From Lepeophtheirus salmonis (Eukaryota > Arthropoda > Copepoda > Siphonostomatoida > Caligidae), in NCBI RefSeq assembly GCF_016086655.4, contig NC_052136.2, positions 17,050,001 through 17,114,000 on the forward strand: DNA of 64,000 nt, given 5' to 3'. The notes beneath the pieces are model-generated. The model did not search any database. It saw nothing but the letters and a program-made list of their open reading frames with translations, and had not been told where the DNA came from. Numbering within the stretch: the first letter of the stretch is position 1; each line of letters opens with the position of its first letter. Positions 1 to 12,396 of this stretch are shown here, one piece after another. Position numbers and translations under genes: made by a program.

Positions 1-39
1 CCCAGGATTGATTTTAAGGATTAATGAATGTATTTATCA

Positions 40-400
40 GAGTTGAGAGTTTGGACTAGGAGAGTGTCGACTCGACTAAGATTTGAGTTCATATTTTGAA
101 GACTTGCTACTCGACTTGATCTCAAAATAATGACACCCAATTTGACTTCGAACGTAAACTACAATTGGCGATTCGACTTGAACTTAAAATTTAGCGAATA
201 CTCAACTCAAGAAAAACATTAAAATTATGGACTCTACATATATTATGACTATGAACATGAAATAAACTTAGAAGAAATCTACAGACTCGAAATGTATTCG
301 ATATATATATTAAAGGCCTAGAACTAGACTTGATGAAAATATTTGAATACTTTGGGAGTAAATACTTGAGACTGAACTTGGTATTGCAATAAAAGAAAAC
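40..400. repeat. F3 repeat, ACTCGACTTGG-rich, copy
   Basis: Degenerate short units such as GTCGACTCGACTAAGATTTG, CTACTCGACTTGATCTC and CGATTCGACTTGAACT repeat here. ACTAGACTTGATGAAAATAT then TTGAATAC near 330 recurs at 41815-41830. The open frame on the minus strand is not considered coding. Confidence 0.55.
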
Positions 401-599
401 TTTATCACCTCTGTAATTCATAGACACCGAATAACAACTCTGATTCTCACTTGTTACAAAATATGTAGTAGCTATTTTGACGAATGAATACCCTTTCTTT
501 TTAGAACCTTCAAATGTTCTTTCTAGATTGTAATGGCAGGAATTTCGATGAATATTACTTGTTGATGTCATGCCTTCAAAAAAAAAAATTACATTATAA

Positions 600-3500
600 G
601 TATAACATACTCTCCCTTACTATCAAACGAAAGACATATGGCAAGGATTTCTCGATTAATCTGTGAAGTGTAATATTGTGATATTATTTACCTTTATTTA
701 ATAAATTTACAGTTTTAGATGGATAAAAATTAGCTTTGTAGAAACATATTATAAAAAATGTACAATTAAGGCATTATTTTTATACCTCATGTCCTGTTGG
801 AGTTGCCAATACCATTTCCACGATCCTCATTCTTTTTAGTTCATTACCAAAAAAAACGTTATCCCATTGAAACTGATCTTTAACCCCTTCCATCAATTAT
901 ATATCTTAATAAATTGTATGATTTGTAAAACCAATGATTGCATAGTTTAATAAATGAAAGTTGAACAAATTTCATTTTTCAAAATAAAATATATTGTACT
1001 TTTTATGCCTCCCATGTGACTGGAACTCATTTTATCAGTTTTCTTTATGAAATAAATATATTCAATTACATTTTGTCAATAATACAAAAAAAAATCCATT
1101 TGGTCAGCTGTCACACCTTTAAAATTCCCTAATAGAAATACTGACTGGTTGTTAAATGACTCCCTTATTTCCTATAAGGCAAATAGTACATCGTCAAAAA
1201 ATGGCGTTATCTCACTCAAAGCAGTCTTCAAAGCATCTCAAGATTAATTTCTTTATAAATTTATATTTAATTTTTTTAGGATATGATTTTTCAATTGTCT
1301 TCATAGAAATTGCTTACAAATAAAACTACTATATACAATATTTCTTATGATGCAGAGATATAAGAGATATTTAAGGAATTCATCATTAAAGGCTTTTAAG
1401 GGTAAACTTAGTCCATTTAAAAGTTTCAATACCTTTATCCATGTTACACTCTTACGGAAATTCGAAGAGAACTTTTATATCAATTTATATACTCCGTTTT
1501 ACATTCCAATTTACAGCGATCTGACATTCTCAAAGAATAAATTTTAAGAGCCCTTAAAAATAATATATTAACTTATCCATTCATAGAAAATTCAAGGGAA
1601 ATGGTACATTAAGTTATAGAAAAGAAGAAGATGACGACACAAGTATGGCACGCAGAAAAAAATATTTTCTCTAGTTCCTATCCTTCTCTTTTGTAATCAC
1701 TAATCTATGATTCCCGACTGCAAAAAGTTTTAGACTTTGATAATTCCTTCTCCACTTTGGACGTTAATGAATAAGGTCTAACCAAGAACATTATTTATCT
1801 ACCTTTCAATTTGCAAAAGAAAAAAAAACTTCGTCATTAAAGAACAAGTAATCGTAATTAGAAGCTGGAGTAGTTTTAAAATGATTTTTAGACATGCAAA
1901 TAACAAACTATGTAAATAAATATATGTTTTTAAAACTACAATATTTATGTATTCTCAAGATAAGCTCATGAAGAAAAGAAGAACAGGATGCCATTTAACC
2001 AGAAATAGGTAGGAACAAAATGTTTATATTTATAAAACTTACAAAGTTTTAGGGTTCCAGATTTTTTTTTTTAAATCTGAACCCTATATCCCAACTAATG
2101 ATAACTCATTTTTGAAATTAACCCACTTTTTGTTTTATAAGCTATTAAAAAAATCCACTTTAGAAGGTATATACATATAAGTTTCAAAGTATATTTATTC
2201 CATGCAAATTATATTTTCTAATAGGTTTACAAATGCTATAATAAGGTATATATATTCTGGATTTGCTAAGATGAAATGATTTATGCTTAACAACACCAGC
2301 CAAAAAATGTTATTCAACATTTTCGGTGGTGCCTTTTACCTTAAAATTATTCCAGCATTGCTTCCAATTGGAAGCAAATCATTTTATGTCCTTGTTCTGA
2401 ATTTGAGCACACAACTTTCCTTCTTACAAAAACTACCATCATATTTGAAAATACTGTGTAATTTGGTATCTACTTTTAATCCAAATTTTAAAAATATTAG
2501 TAGAACTTGTTGGTCGTTAAAATTAGCCACTAGCCAACAAGGCTCGTCAATTATTTGATTTATTATCCCTGTGAAAAATTTACAATACCAATATATTACT
2601 AAACTTAAATTACATATGTACTTGCTATATATACGGAGATATTTGATTGGCTTAGATTTGATACCTTTTTGTCCAATCAGAAACAAGTTTACAATGCGTT
2701 CTGCGGAATATGTTAAATTAATCAATTGGTTCTGGAGTAGAAATTTACAAAGAGGTCTACGCAATTTGTAAAAAAAAACACATCTCCAAGCTACACAAGA
2801 AGGGAAATATTGCAAAATTTGGCTTTAAAAAATATATTTTACTTAAAATCACTCGTAATATATGTGGTCAATGTCGACTTATGAAACCTTGGATTTGAAA
2901 ACAAAACTGCCTGTGGTATTACTGGATTTAAGGTACGAGATTTTGTAGCAAAACGGGCTAAATAGAGGTCAACTCTGCACTATCCTGAATGGTTTTTTAC
3001 TGGTCACAGGGTAACGTGTCTGTCACTTCCTGAGTACTAGAATCTGTACTAGAAAAGTTTGAAGAAAGAGTGCAGAGTGACTGGTAGGTCTTTCTGCAGT
3101 TTGTCCAACCAATACAACAGTTTCTTGCATTGGTTCCTTTCCATACTATCCTTTACCATACTTGACCATAATTAAATTGCAATTTCCTCCCATTTACATG
3201 TGTTATTGTTACCCCAAGCAAGAATAAGTCCGTCAAAAATTTGATTAACCGCTCCCAATATCAGTTACATTTCAGGAGGAGGAATTAGTTTAATAATTGT
3301 TGTAACAAAATGTCAATGTCGAAGAAGAGGATGAACACAATTTATTTTACTTTAAATTTACTTTTTGTTCAATTCTAGAATTGGATAAAAAGTAAATTTA
3401 TTTTGACAAATTAATTATTCATTTTCCACTTGATAGAATAAATTTGAATAATTTATAGATTACACGTTTATTGTTTAACGATAAGGCATTAACATAACTT

Positions 3501-4400
3501 CCTAGTCAAAGATATTAATATAACAAATGATAATTACTTTCTAATGCAGAAGAAGAGCTCTTAGACACCAGTAGGTAGTCATTGTGTGTTTTTCATTAGA
3601 GTATTGTTCAAGGGAGTTCCTCTGTACTCATAAGGTATATGTATTATAACGCCCAAACATGAGGTATAGATGATTTACGATGTGAGTTTATACCTAGGAG
3701 TACTATAAAATTCATCAAACAAATCGAATCTCTTTTTTGGTCTATTGATATTTTATTATTTGTTTACTTCTTAAAAATGTGCTCTCTATGGAACTTAACT
3801 TAAAGTAGGTGGTAGAGAGGTTATTGCACAGATGTCCACAAAAATTACTACGAGTTATGTGCCTCTAAATTGGTAAATCAATCAGAATGTGAGTCTATGA
3901 CGAACGTCAATCACATTTTTACTCTTATCGAATCTAACAACCTTTTCTTTTTGAATAAAAAAAAGGGCAAAACCCAGCCGTTAGTTAGCCAATTCCTCTT
4001 CATCCAAAAGCATTTCCTAATTTATTTGTTCTAAATAGATCCAAGGAATGACTATACCCAGAACTTTGAATGAAATATATTTGTCATCATCATAATTCTA
4101 ACCGCGTGTCATGATTTTTTTATTATTTATTTATGATATTTTGCAACATCATTCTAAATATTTTGATTCTATATATCTTAATCATCTCTCCTGTGAATGA
4201 ATCAATATCTTAGACTAGAGAATTGAAGAATCGACATGTTTGGATCCTGTTAATATAATATCATATTACCATAATACATTATATGGGGGAATGAAAATAG
4301 TTCATTGGATTTGTGGGAAAACCAGTGAAGATTTTCATGTGAAGAGCTCTGCAAAGAGAAAAGATAATTAATAATTAATTGTTGTTTGTTCTACACGAAC
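600..4400. other. AT-rich stretch, no gene seen
   Basis: Only short open frames of low-complexity type are present, along with the hairpin at 2050. Nothing resembling an exon with splice signals or a mobile-element protein was recognised. Confidence 0.6.
2050..2086. repeat. Inverted repeat around a T run
   Basis: TAGGGTTCCAGATTT and AAATCTGAACCCTA are inverses except for one extra C. Confidence 0.6.
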
Positions 4401-4409
4401 TATTTCGTA

Positions 4410-4450
4410 GGTAAGGGTTTGTTCTACAATTATCATTATAAACCCTTACC
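4410..4450. repeat. Inverted repeat, 11-base arms
   Basis: GGTAAGGGTTT (4410-4420) and AAACCCTTACC (4440-4450) are exact inverses separated by 19 bases. Confidence 0.75.
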
Positions 4451-4465
4451 AAGGAGAGAAACAAT

Positions 4466-4985
4466 AGATACCAAATGCAGAGGTTCTCAAAGTGATTCTT
4501 AACAGGGTAGGTCTGGGATTTCACGAGAAATATTTACTGAGCAAGTTATACAATTATTTGCAATAAACTTTTTGGAAATAAATTTCAAATGTTAATTTTT
4601 TTGAAAAAATATTCCAAATATTAAATTTTCAAAGTTTTTTTTTCCAAAAATCCAAAACTATTCACAGAAAATTATTATTATTATTTTCTTTGGAAATTTG
4701 AATATTTGGAAGGGAGATACCGCCCGTCCATCCCACACCCTGCCGACGCCTCTTCATATAATACTTTTTTAAACAAATCCTCCTATACTGAGAATCTTGT
4801 AATTAGATGGGGTTGGGTTATTTAAAAAAAGGAAATTGATAGTTACAATTTTTCCATATATTTGTATGCAGCTATCTCTCCATGTCATATTAATTATTAT
4901 AACTGTATAAAATTATTAGAATCCGGATTTTACAATAAAATTCATGAGCAAAAAAAGGTTCTGCATTGAGCAAAGTTTGAGAAAC
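4466..4985. mobile_element. Possible non-autonomous hAT-like element
   Basis: The left end CAGAGGTTCTCAAAGTG and the inverted right end CAAAGTTTCTCAAACTTTG resemble hAT-type terminal repeats (CAGxGGTTCTCAAA). An 8-base target duplication is not convincing (ACCAAATG versus CCGAAATA). The interior holds an F4 repeat copy and no coding sequence. Confidence 0.35.
4540..4760 (+). repeat. F4 repeat copy (AT-rich core, GC-rich end)
   Basis: AT-rich units of the TTTGGAAA...TTCAAAAA...TATTCACA type lead into a GC-rich end, CCGTCCATCCCACACCCTGC, followed by CGACGCC. It has the same orientation as the copy at 25265-25640. Confidence 0.55.
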
Positions 4986-5044
4986 TTTGCCGAAATAGAT
5001 ATCTATGTACATAAAAACGTCAAATATTACGATAATGGCTGAAT

Positions 5045-5400
5045 ACTTTCAGGGGTGTCTGCAGGGGGTGGGATAGTATATTGTGCTATGTACTATAACT
5101 CTTTTTGGTCTGGATAGCAAAATATTACGCAAAAAAAGGGGTTTTTCCAATATTTTTTTTCTTAAAATAAAGCTAATTTGTGCAAATTATGCAGCAAAGC
5201 AAAAAATAAATTTTTTGGTCAATAGCTATGGATTTTTGAATATTTAAAATGTGTTTGACGAAAATTATTTTTTATAAACACTTGTCAATTTTTTCCAAAA
5301 TATTTAATTTTTGTTTGAATAGCTAGGGATTTATGAAATTTTTTTCAAAAAATTTCCAAAAACCAAGCCCCAATATGTAATCCCATGCACCCCCGATTTT
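5045..5400 (-). repeat. F4 repeat copy
   Basis: It starts AGGGGTGTCTGCAGGGGG, the inverse of the GC-rich end of the other copies. AT-rich units with TTTCCAAAA and TAGCTATGGATTTTTGAA follow. Confidence 0.5.
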
Positions 5401-8170
5401 CCACAAATAATATTATTGTTGAAAATTGTCTTAGATGATATGTGGTTTGACGATGCTTGAGGAAGATGTTGGACGGAAGTGATTACTTACAATTGTATTG
5501 ATGACCAAATACCTTGTGGTTTCACACATCATTACTCTCCAACGCTATCACTATCTTCATAGTACTCTGTATGTAAGTTCATGTATTGTACCATAGTTCC
5601 AACACCAAAAAGGAATCACCAACTATTATTACCTCAGAAATGTATATTATAATTGATCCATCTCTTCTAAAAGAAATGGTAAATAAAGTGTTTGTAAAGT
5701 TTGTAGTTATTCAATCAATTATAAACTTGTTAAAATAGATTTTTCATTGAATTAATGAACTGAACAGATACATTGTACTACATACTATGAATGTGTTATT
5801 TATAACGTATTTTTTGATGATGAAAAGACGTTTTCAAGGTCAGGGATGTTGTTACATATTTTTTTTGTTTTTGTTTTGTTTGTATGCACATAGTAAGATA
5901 CAGATATACCCATAATAATCATCCAGGGGAAGCAGAGGAGATCCACAGTTAAAATGAAGGGTGACTCTTATTTGTGTTCCATATACACAAATACATATTT
6001 CGCCTTTAGAAAACAAAATATCAATAAATTAATATTCTAAGTGTGTATTCCATAGAATTATACTACTTGAAGGTTATTATTTAAATAGTGTAGCAAATAA
6101 AATTAAGAAAGAAACCCCTTTAAGTAGATTTGGTGGGTTTGTTGAATGGTGGAAAAATATACATACATATAGTGTTAATGGAGTATTTTTTGGGCGTGAT
6201 GCATTTGTTGGTTTATATTTTCTTGGTTGGTTGGTTGGGGGAAAATGGCGGAAATGGTATAGCTATAGATTTGTGGTTTCTTTTGTGATGCAAGACCCTT
6301 GAACTCTTGCTCTAATAAAATTAAGTGTGTCTAAAAGTATTTTTGTGCCTTGAAAGAATGCAACTTAAAAATATATATATATATTATATGTATAACAATT
6401 AGTACATAAAACATTGCTTCTATAGAACAGAACTATTCCAAATGACTCTTGAATGAGAAAACTCCAAACCATGAAAATCTTTCTAAATCACAATGCCCCG
6501 TGCCTTAAAACGTCATGGTCTATTAAACAACATATTTTATAAGACTCCATGCATTTGGCAATTTTTTACTTTATGTAGTCAGATCAACAATACATTAATC
6601 CATATATTATGTAAATCCTAATCAATAGAATCAAGTCTGCAATAATATAATGATAGCGAATTAAGCTCAAAAAGACTTTATGAAAAACTACATTGTAGTA
6701 AATAAACTATACAAGACGTATTGGTAGTGTCTAACAAAGGAAGAGTCTATAACTTTCAGTTCTTCTTATTGACTTTCAGAGGGATTTTGATTCTCTGTAC
6801 CATGAATCTTTAATTTCCCAATTACATAAATATCAAATTACACTCCAAGTGAAGTGATTGAAAGGATACCTTCGACTCTGAGATCAGCAATTTGTTTTAC
6901 ACATATAAGCGGCCGATTTTTATTTTTTAAACAAAACACAAAGTTGAACAAAGTAATATCCTTGTACCGACACTATTTTTAATTATAATTAATGGTTTCT
7001 ATAAAAAAATACATTGAGATTCGAATACTAACGAAATACAAACGAAATATCATTCATTTAAGAGAGAGTACCTATGCCAATGGCTTTCCTATAATTGTTT
7101 CAAAAATAATAGTGTCATAAGCACTTTTATCAGTCCTATAGAAATTCAATAATTATGCAGGATTAATAGTCAACGCCGAGAAGTCGATAATAATGACCCC
7201 TATTGCTCAGTTTCCAAATTAAGTTTTTCCAAACTTCCATTACACTTAAATTACCAAATGAATAGATGTTTACATATCCATTCATGGAGGAAAAGGCCAA
7301 TTTGAGAACGAAAAGTATGATTTATCCATTGAAAATCAATATATTATACAAGATCATAGCATGGAACAAAATATATTACTTTAAGTAGTTTATTTTTTGC
7401 ACAATATTCCTTAGTCACTAGTACTGAGAAGTAAAACTGACGATATAAGACTTAACGCTTTAGTGGGGTTTTATGCTGCTTAATATAAAGATTTTAGAGA
7501 AATCCTTAAACTTATCGTAAAAGGGAAAAGCTGAGACAAAATGAAAATCTCTAGTAAGAAAATATGAAACAAAGGTTATATATTAAAAGGGGACACCAGA
7601 TCGTGGACAGATTTTCTATTTACCCCATTAATCCTTGGAGTATGACATTGTTTAAGATATCATCTCTTCGCAGCAATGAGGAGCTACTCAATTTAACGAT
7701 ATTGACAGTATTGAAGACTTCCTTCAATTCTCAGACTTAACATCCCTTGGCCAGATAAGATCATTCATGAACGATAGTTTACATCAAAAATTCATACAAG
7801 TGTCAAAATTATTGATGATGATTAAGAATAATCACAAATTCGAGATATGTGTCCCTTCACTTCGTTGTATATATGTAGCCCTAGAAGGATTAATTCCTGT
7901 TTATATTGTTACTAGAAATGGAGTAGGGTTTGAGTTTGTTTCATTCATTTCATAGATGCTCATAGTTAACCTAATGAAACGTCAAGACAGCTAAGCTGAT
8001 CTCCTCTCAACAATAACAAAACAAAACAAAAATAGTCTAAGTAATAACATTAATTTTTGGCTTTTGTTTTTTTTAACATACTGCCTGGTTCTATCTTTTT
8101 AATTTATACTCATATTCATCAAATAAAAAAAGAGCATCACCCCCTTTAAAGTAAAGCATATTTACTTCTG
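5400..8170. other. AT-rich stretch, no gene seen
   Basis: No repeats shared with the rest of the window and no protein-like frame were noticed apart from short GT-rich tracts near 6180-6240. Confidence 0.6.
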
Positions 8171-8470
8171 TATAAAATATGATTAGATTACTGTTGTGGA
8201 GTTTTATTAAATCAGCTGCAAGCAGCCGTGAGAGGAAGGAAATAAATACACATTCCACTCCTTATACAGACTTGACTTACTCGGATGTCGATTCTGAATT
8301 CTACTTCGAGTCCAACAAGAAATTACACTTATAAATCCCGAACAATACTCATCGTTACTCACTGTCTTTAATTAGCTTACGCACAATTCATGAAACATTA
8401 TACTTAGATGTTTACTTCTCAAAAATGAAAGAATAATTATCACAGGTTTATAAATTTAAAAAAATCTTGT
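8170..8470 (+). repeat. F2 dispersed repeat copy
   Basis: GAGAGGAAGGAAATAAATAC is followed by GGATGTCGATTCTGAATTCT, ACTTCGAGTCCAACAAGAA and CTTCTCAAAAATGAAAGAAT. These blocks recur in the same order at 20130-20440 and 29165-29420. Confidence 0.6.
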
Positions 8471-10059
8471 TCAGGTTGCAAGTAAAAAAAGGTATCTCCT
8501 GCTTTGTATGAAATATTTTATACACCCCTAAGCAAATTGTAGCAAAGTTCCTTTGTACAATTTATGCTGCAAGATTCAGTTTCATAACCGTGGCCGAAAC
8601 ATGTATTCCCCACAACTCACCAAGACAAAATAGAAGTCATAACGACCGTTTTTAGGGATGTACGCCGTACAATCCACATTGGTTACCTTCAAAAGGCAAG
8701 ATCAATCAAGGACAAAGATTATACCAATATATTGGACCTCGAAAAATCTTATTTTTTGGTAGAGATAAAATTTTTTGTAATAACATTAGAAGTATGTAAT
8801 TTATAGAGCTCAAAGGAGACTATGTTGAGAAATATATTGATTTATTTTCAAAAATAGTTGTTGTTTCATTCAAAAAGTCACAAACTTTTTAATCCAGCCT
8901 CTTAATATGTTTAATACAATGTTTATATGTAATTTATTAAGTAAATAAAGACCATTAGTAATTAAGAAAAACATAAAAACGTTATGACTGAAAGTATTCG
9001 TAGACACACATATAGAAAGATGTTTCAGAGTCATTCTTGCATTAATGAAATTTTTTAACTCATTGGGGTTTCATTAAATCTTACTACAGTGGTTCTACAT
9101 TGTGTATAATTGGTTTTTTAGTTTACTTTTATCCCATTTCTACAGATTATTAACGAAAGAAAAAATATTTTGATGGATATATATTGGATCAAATTTGTGT
9201 TAGCCTCAAAACATATTGACTAATATGTTTTGTATCAATAAGAAGCATCACAAGTGTATAACTTCCACCTCTTCTGACTGGTTTTTGACCACTTAGGGAA
9301 GCAACAGAACATCTAATAAAAATGCTTATCAATTATTAAAAAAAAAAACATGGAGTCATTTTGGGTTTTTTCTTTCATTATCATAGTTGACCGTAAAAAT
9401 GATTGCATGTTGCACTAAATGTATCTTCATCTCTTTGTTAACATTATCAATATTATAATGCCTGATATGGGCCCTGCAATTCTGTATTATTATTTATTGA
9501 TCTTTTTATATGTTACATTGCATGGGTGTGTTTTAATGAACATGTCCGGATTTGGGCACATTCAAGAATGAGCATACTCCTACAATTCATTGGTTTTGCG
9601 TTATATTTATATATAAAACGAAAAACAAAATACTAATAATTTACGATCTGATGAGCATTTGGGAATTCTGCCTCAAGACTTCAACAGATTATTACTTCCA
9701 TCTTCGTACGTCATCATCATAGTGTTCGTAGTATCATATCAATATGTAGACAGAACAACCTCTAAGAAACGGGTTTCTATGACATGATTGTATGTTTGTA
9801 ATGTACGCATACGAGTATATATGAATGTAAGTTTTGTATCTACCTTCAAAAATTACAATCTTTAATCCTCAATGATAAATAGTTCCTTTTTTTTTTTTTT
9901 TTTTTTGTCCTTTAATAAAAATAATTCATGTTTGACTGAAGAGTTCTTTTTTCTTTGAATGTACGTACCTACGTTTAACAATCCATTTGATCAATTTTTC
10001 AATTAAGATGGGTTTATAACTATAGTGTACATATTGTTTACTAGCAGAGGGTGGTATGT

Positions 10060-10200
10060 ACTTTGAAATGAGACTTATGAATCAACTTGGACTCGAGTCC
10101 ATATTTTGAAGAGTTGTGACTCGACTAGATCTCACAATAAAGGACGCAATACTTGATTTGAACTCAAATTTTAAGATCAATTATTTTTTCGACTGTTTAT
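10060..10200. repeat. F3 repeat copy
   Basis: CAACTTGGACTCGAGTCCAT then ATTTTGAAGAGTTGTGACTC and GACTAGATCTCA closely match positions 85-125. Confidence 0.6.
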
Positions 10201-10584
10201 AAAATTAGTCAGGTATTATACTATGGAAATAGCCGAATCTTGAATTATTCGTCTATTATGGGTTGCATGCCTGGGCAATGCACCAGTTTGGCTATAGAAT
10301 TACCTCTTGGCCGGATGACGGACTTTTTGAGATATAGATGTAAAGTTTGTTAGATTCCTGATGAACTTAAAAACTACTCCTTAGAGAATTATCTTTTGAA
10401 CATATAACACATCTTCTTAATTGCTTTTAAGACCATCTTGTAAGGATAATCAAAGTAAGACCTTCTATGAATGAAACTATTTAGTATTCATTTCCTTACA
10501 CTATTAGATTTAAGATAAATTCTACCTCTTCTTACTTTATCTTTATTCTAACTCTTGACCTCTTTGTTCATAAGGAGAAGCAAA

Positions 10585-10745
10585 TACCCTCAAAATCAGT
10601 TGATAGTCTCGCAAATCTCTTCAACTGTTGAATTATTCTTAATTTAAATAGTAGAAATTGTCACGACTTAATAAAAGTTCCTTCAAGTAGAAATAATCAA
10701 CGTTTAGAATATTGATAAGAATCAGAAAAATCTATAGCAGATGAA
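10585..10745 (+). repeat. F1 dispersed repeat copy
   Basis: It begins TCAAAATCAGTTGATAGTC and contains ATCAACGTTTAGAATATTGAT and AGAAAAATC, in the order seen in the other F1 copies. Confidence 0.5.
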
Positions 10746-11030
10746 AAATAAAATGCATGTTTTTATGCTATAAATTATGTTTTTTCATTATGTGAGTAGA
10801 TTAATGTCATAACTGATAATAAACGACGTCCGTTCAAAAACCTTTTACGGAAAAATAATACTATATTTAAACATAAAAACAATAAATACATCACTAATAA
10901 TAGTTAAGAAATATGTACAGAATGGGGACCCAAACATGAAATAGAATGACTAAATTTTGAAAAACGTGATTTTTATGGAATCAAGAAAAAACAATTCAAT
11001 TTTTTTTTTTTGATATGTTTAAATTCTATA

Positions 11031-11891
11031 CAAGGAGCGGGGATCAGATTGTCGCCTACTTTAAACCTTGATAACTTGAAGACGACACTATCAAATAAAA
11101 AACCGATACCAAATAGGAAAGCTATTCTCGTCCGCTAAGGAGATAAAGAGCTATAAGTGGAACGAGGAGCTTTCGAGGTCCGTCGTAGTCATGGCATTGG
11201 TTAATAATGGAGGTGAAATCTCCAATTCAACGATTGCTTCAACCTTAGAAGTGAATTTACGGACTGTTCAGCGTATCCGTAAGAAGCTAGAGGACACCAG
11301 GGATGTTGATGCCACCATAAAGAGGGCACTTAAGGAAGAGGGCGCCGACAGGAAGGTCAGAGACACCGACTTTATCCAGGACAGGTCTACCTGGATGTTA
11401 TGAAGAAGGTGGTTCTGCCCTGGATCCAAGGGGTGGCCGGAGACAGGCCCTGGGTGTGGCAACAGGACTCAGCACCCTGCCATGTGTCCAAAATCTCCAT
11501 GCAGTGGTTAACCGAGAACTGTTATGACGTCGTAACCAAGGATTTGTGCCCTCTTAACTCTCCCGACATTAATCCGTTGGACTATTTTGTCTGGGGCTAT
11601 GTCGAGAGACATACCAACATACATCGCCATAGCACCAAGGCCAGCCTGATGGACTCCATCAAGGAGGTATTGACAACATGGACAATGAGATGGTCAGAAA
11701 AGCCTGCGGCCGGTTCAGAGCCCGTATTGAGGCTGTTATTAATGCCAATGGTTATTATATCAAATGAATGGCTACTCTATACATATATGCTCGTCATAGT
11801 TTTGATTTTCAATAAAAAAGTTAAAAAATGTATATTTTGTGTTGTTTTTTGTAGAAAAATATTTTGGCGACAATTTGATCCCCGCTCCCTG
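11031..11891 (+). mobile_element. maT-type (DD37D) mariner element, copy 1, internally deleted
   Basis: The element is bounded by TA duplications (11029-11030 and 11892-11893). It has 26-base terminal inverted repeats with about 24 matches (left CAAGGAGCGGGGATCAGATT, right end inverted CAGGGAGCGGGGATCAAATT). The 861-base length is below a full element. It is inserted in the 3' part of an older minus-strand mariner. It shares most of its length with the copy at 47573-48489, with few substitutions in the shared ends, so the family is younger than its host relics. Confidence 0.9.
11191..11767 (+). pseudogene. maT-type transposase, deleted and frameshifted (copy 1)
   Basis: The N-terminal part (from 11191) holds a helix-turn-helix region, NLRTVQRIRKKLEDTRD. 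About 41 bases of leader that include the true start codon seen in copy 2 are missing. Near 11370 the sequence jumps in another frame to GQVYLDVMKKVVLPW, so the HTH2 region and first catalytic Asp are gone. The second Asp (WQQDSAPCH) and third Asp (NPLDYFVWGYVE) remain, with 37 residues between them, the spacing of the maT group. A one-base loss near 11670 shifts the C-terminus, which resumes as NEMVRKACGRF and ends at a stop about 11765. It cannot make active transposase. Confidence 0.85.
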
Positions 11892-11916
11892 TATTTAGAT
11901 AGATTTTTTTTATTCA

Positions 11917-12396
11917 ATATGCCCTCCATTGCCGGCAATAACAGCCTCGACACGCCAGCGAACAGATTGGTAGCTTTTGAATATAAAGACTGTGGCCATA
12001 GGGTACCACACTGTCATGATAGTAGCTCGGAGAGAATCAAAATTTGGATGAATGTTGAATCAGACTTTTTTCTCCAAGGTGTTCTAAACTTCAAAGTACA
12101 AAGAGTTGGGAGCATGACTCGATGAGAGCCACATGGAGATAGGCCAGAAGTCCGATATATTATTGCTCCAGAATTTTTGGTTCTCCTTGACTGCAGGGGA
12201 GCTTTCAAGAATATTCCTAGCCTTATTGGACTTCTTAATGTTGTAGGCAGTCCAGATGGCGATACTAAGGGTCTCTGCAGCCTTATCAGCACTGGCAACG
12301 GTCCAGAGTAAATCTTACACGCGTTCCCTTTTTGGTTGTTGCTTTGACATTTTTACATTTTGAGAGCAAAAGTTTTATTACCGTTTCAGCTGTCAT
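11917..12396 (-). pseudogene. Mariner transposase relic (minus strand)
   Basis: An ATG at 12396 opens MTAETVIKLLLSKCK and hits a stop soon after. Another frame gives FWSNNISDFWPISMWLSSS, which matches the FWP..MWPPSSPD block of mariner transposases. The C-terminus WRVEAVIAGNGGHIE then ends at about 11917. The position of the third catalytic Asp is changed (NSLYFEV where NPLDF-like sequence is expected). Stops and a large internal gap remove the first two catalytic Asp residues, so it is non-functional. Confidence 0.72.

Noticed and set aside
191..571. 126-codon minus-strand frame
   Set aside because: It lies mostly in the F3 repeat and AT-rich sequence, with no splice signals and no family resemblance.
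2384..2815. 143-codon minus-strand frame
   Set aside because: Low-complexity Ile/Leu/Lys/Phe composition expected of AT-rich DNA; an overlapping frame on the other strand is equally long.
12014..12298. 94-codon minus-strand frame starting MPVLIRL
   Set aside because: It is a shifted-frame reading of the mariner relic, not a separate gene.
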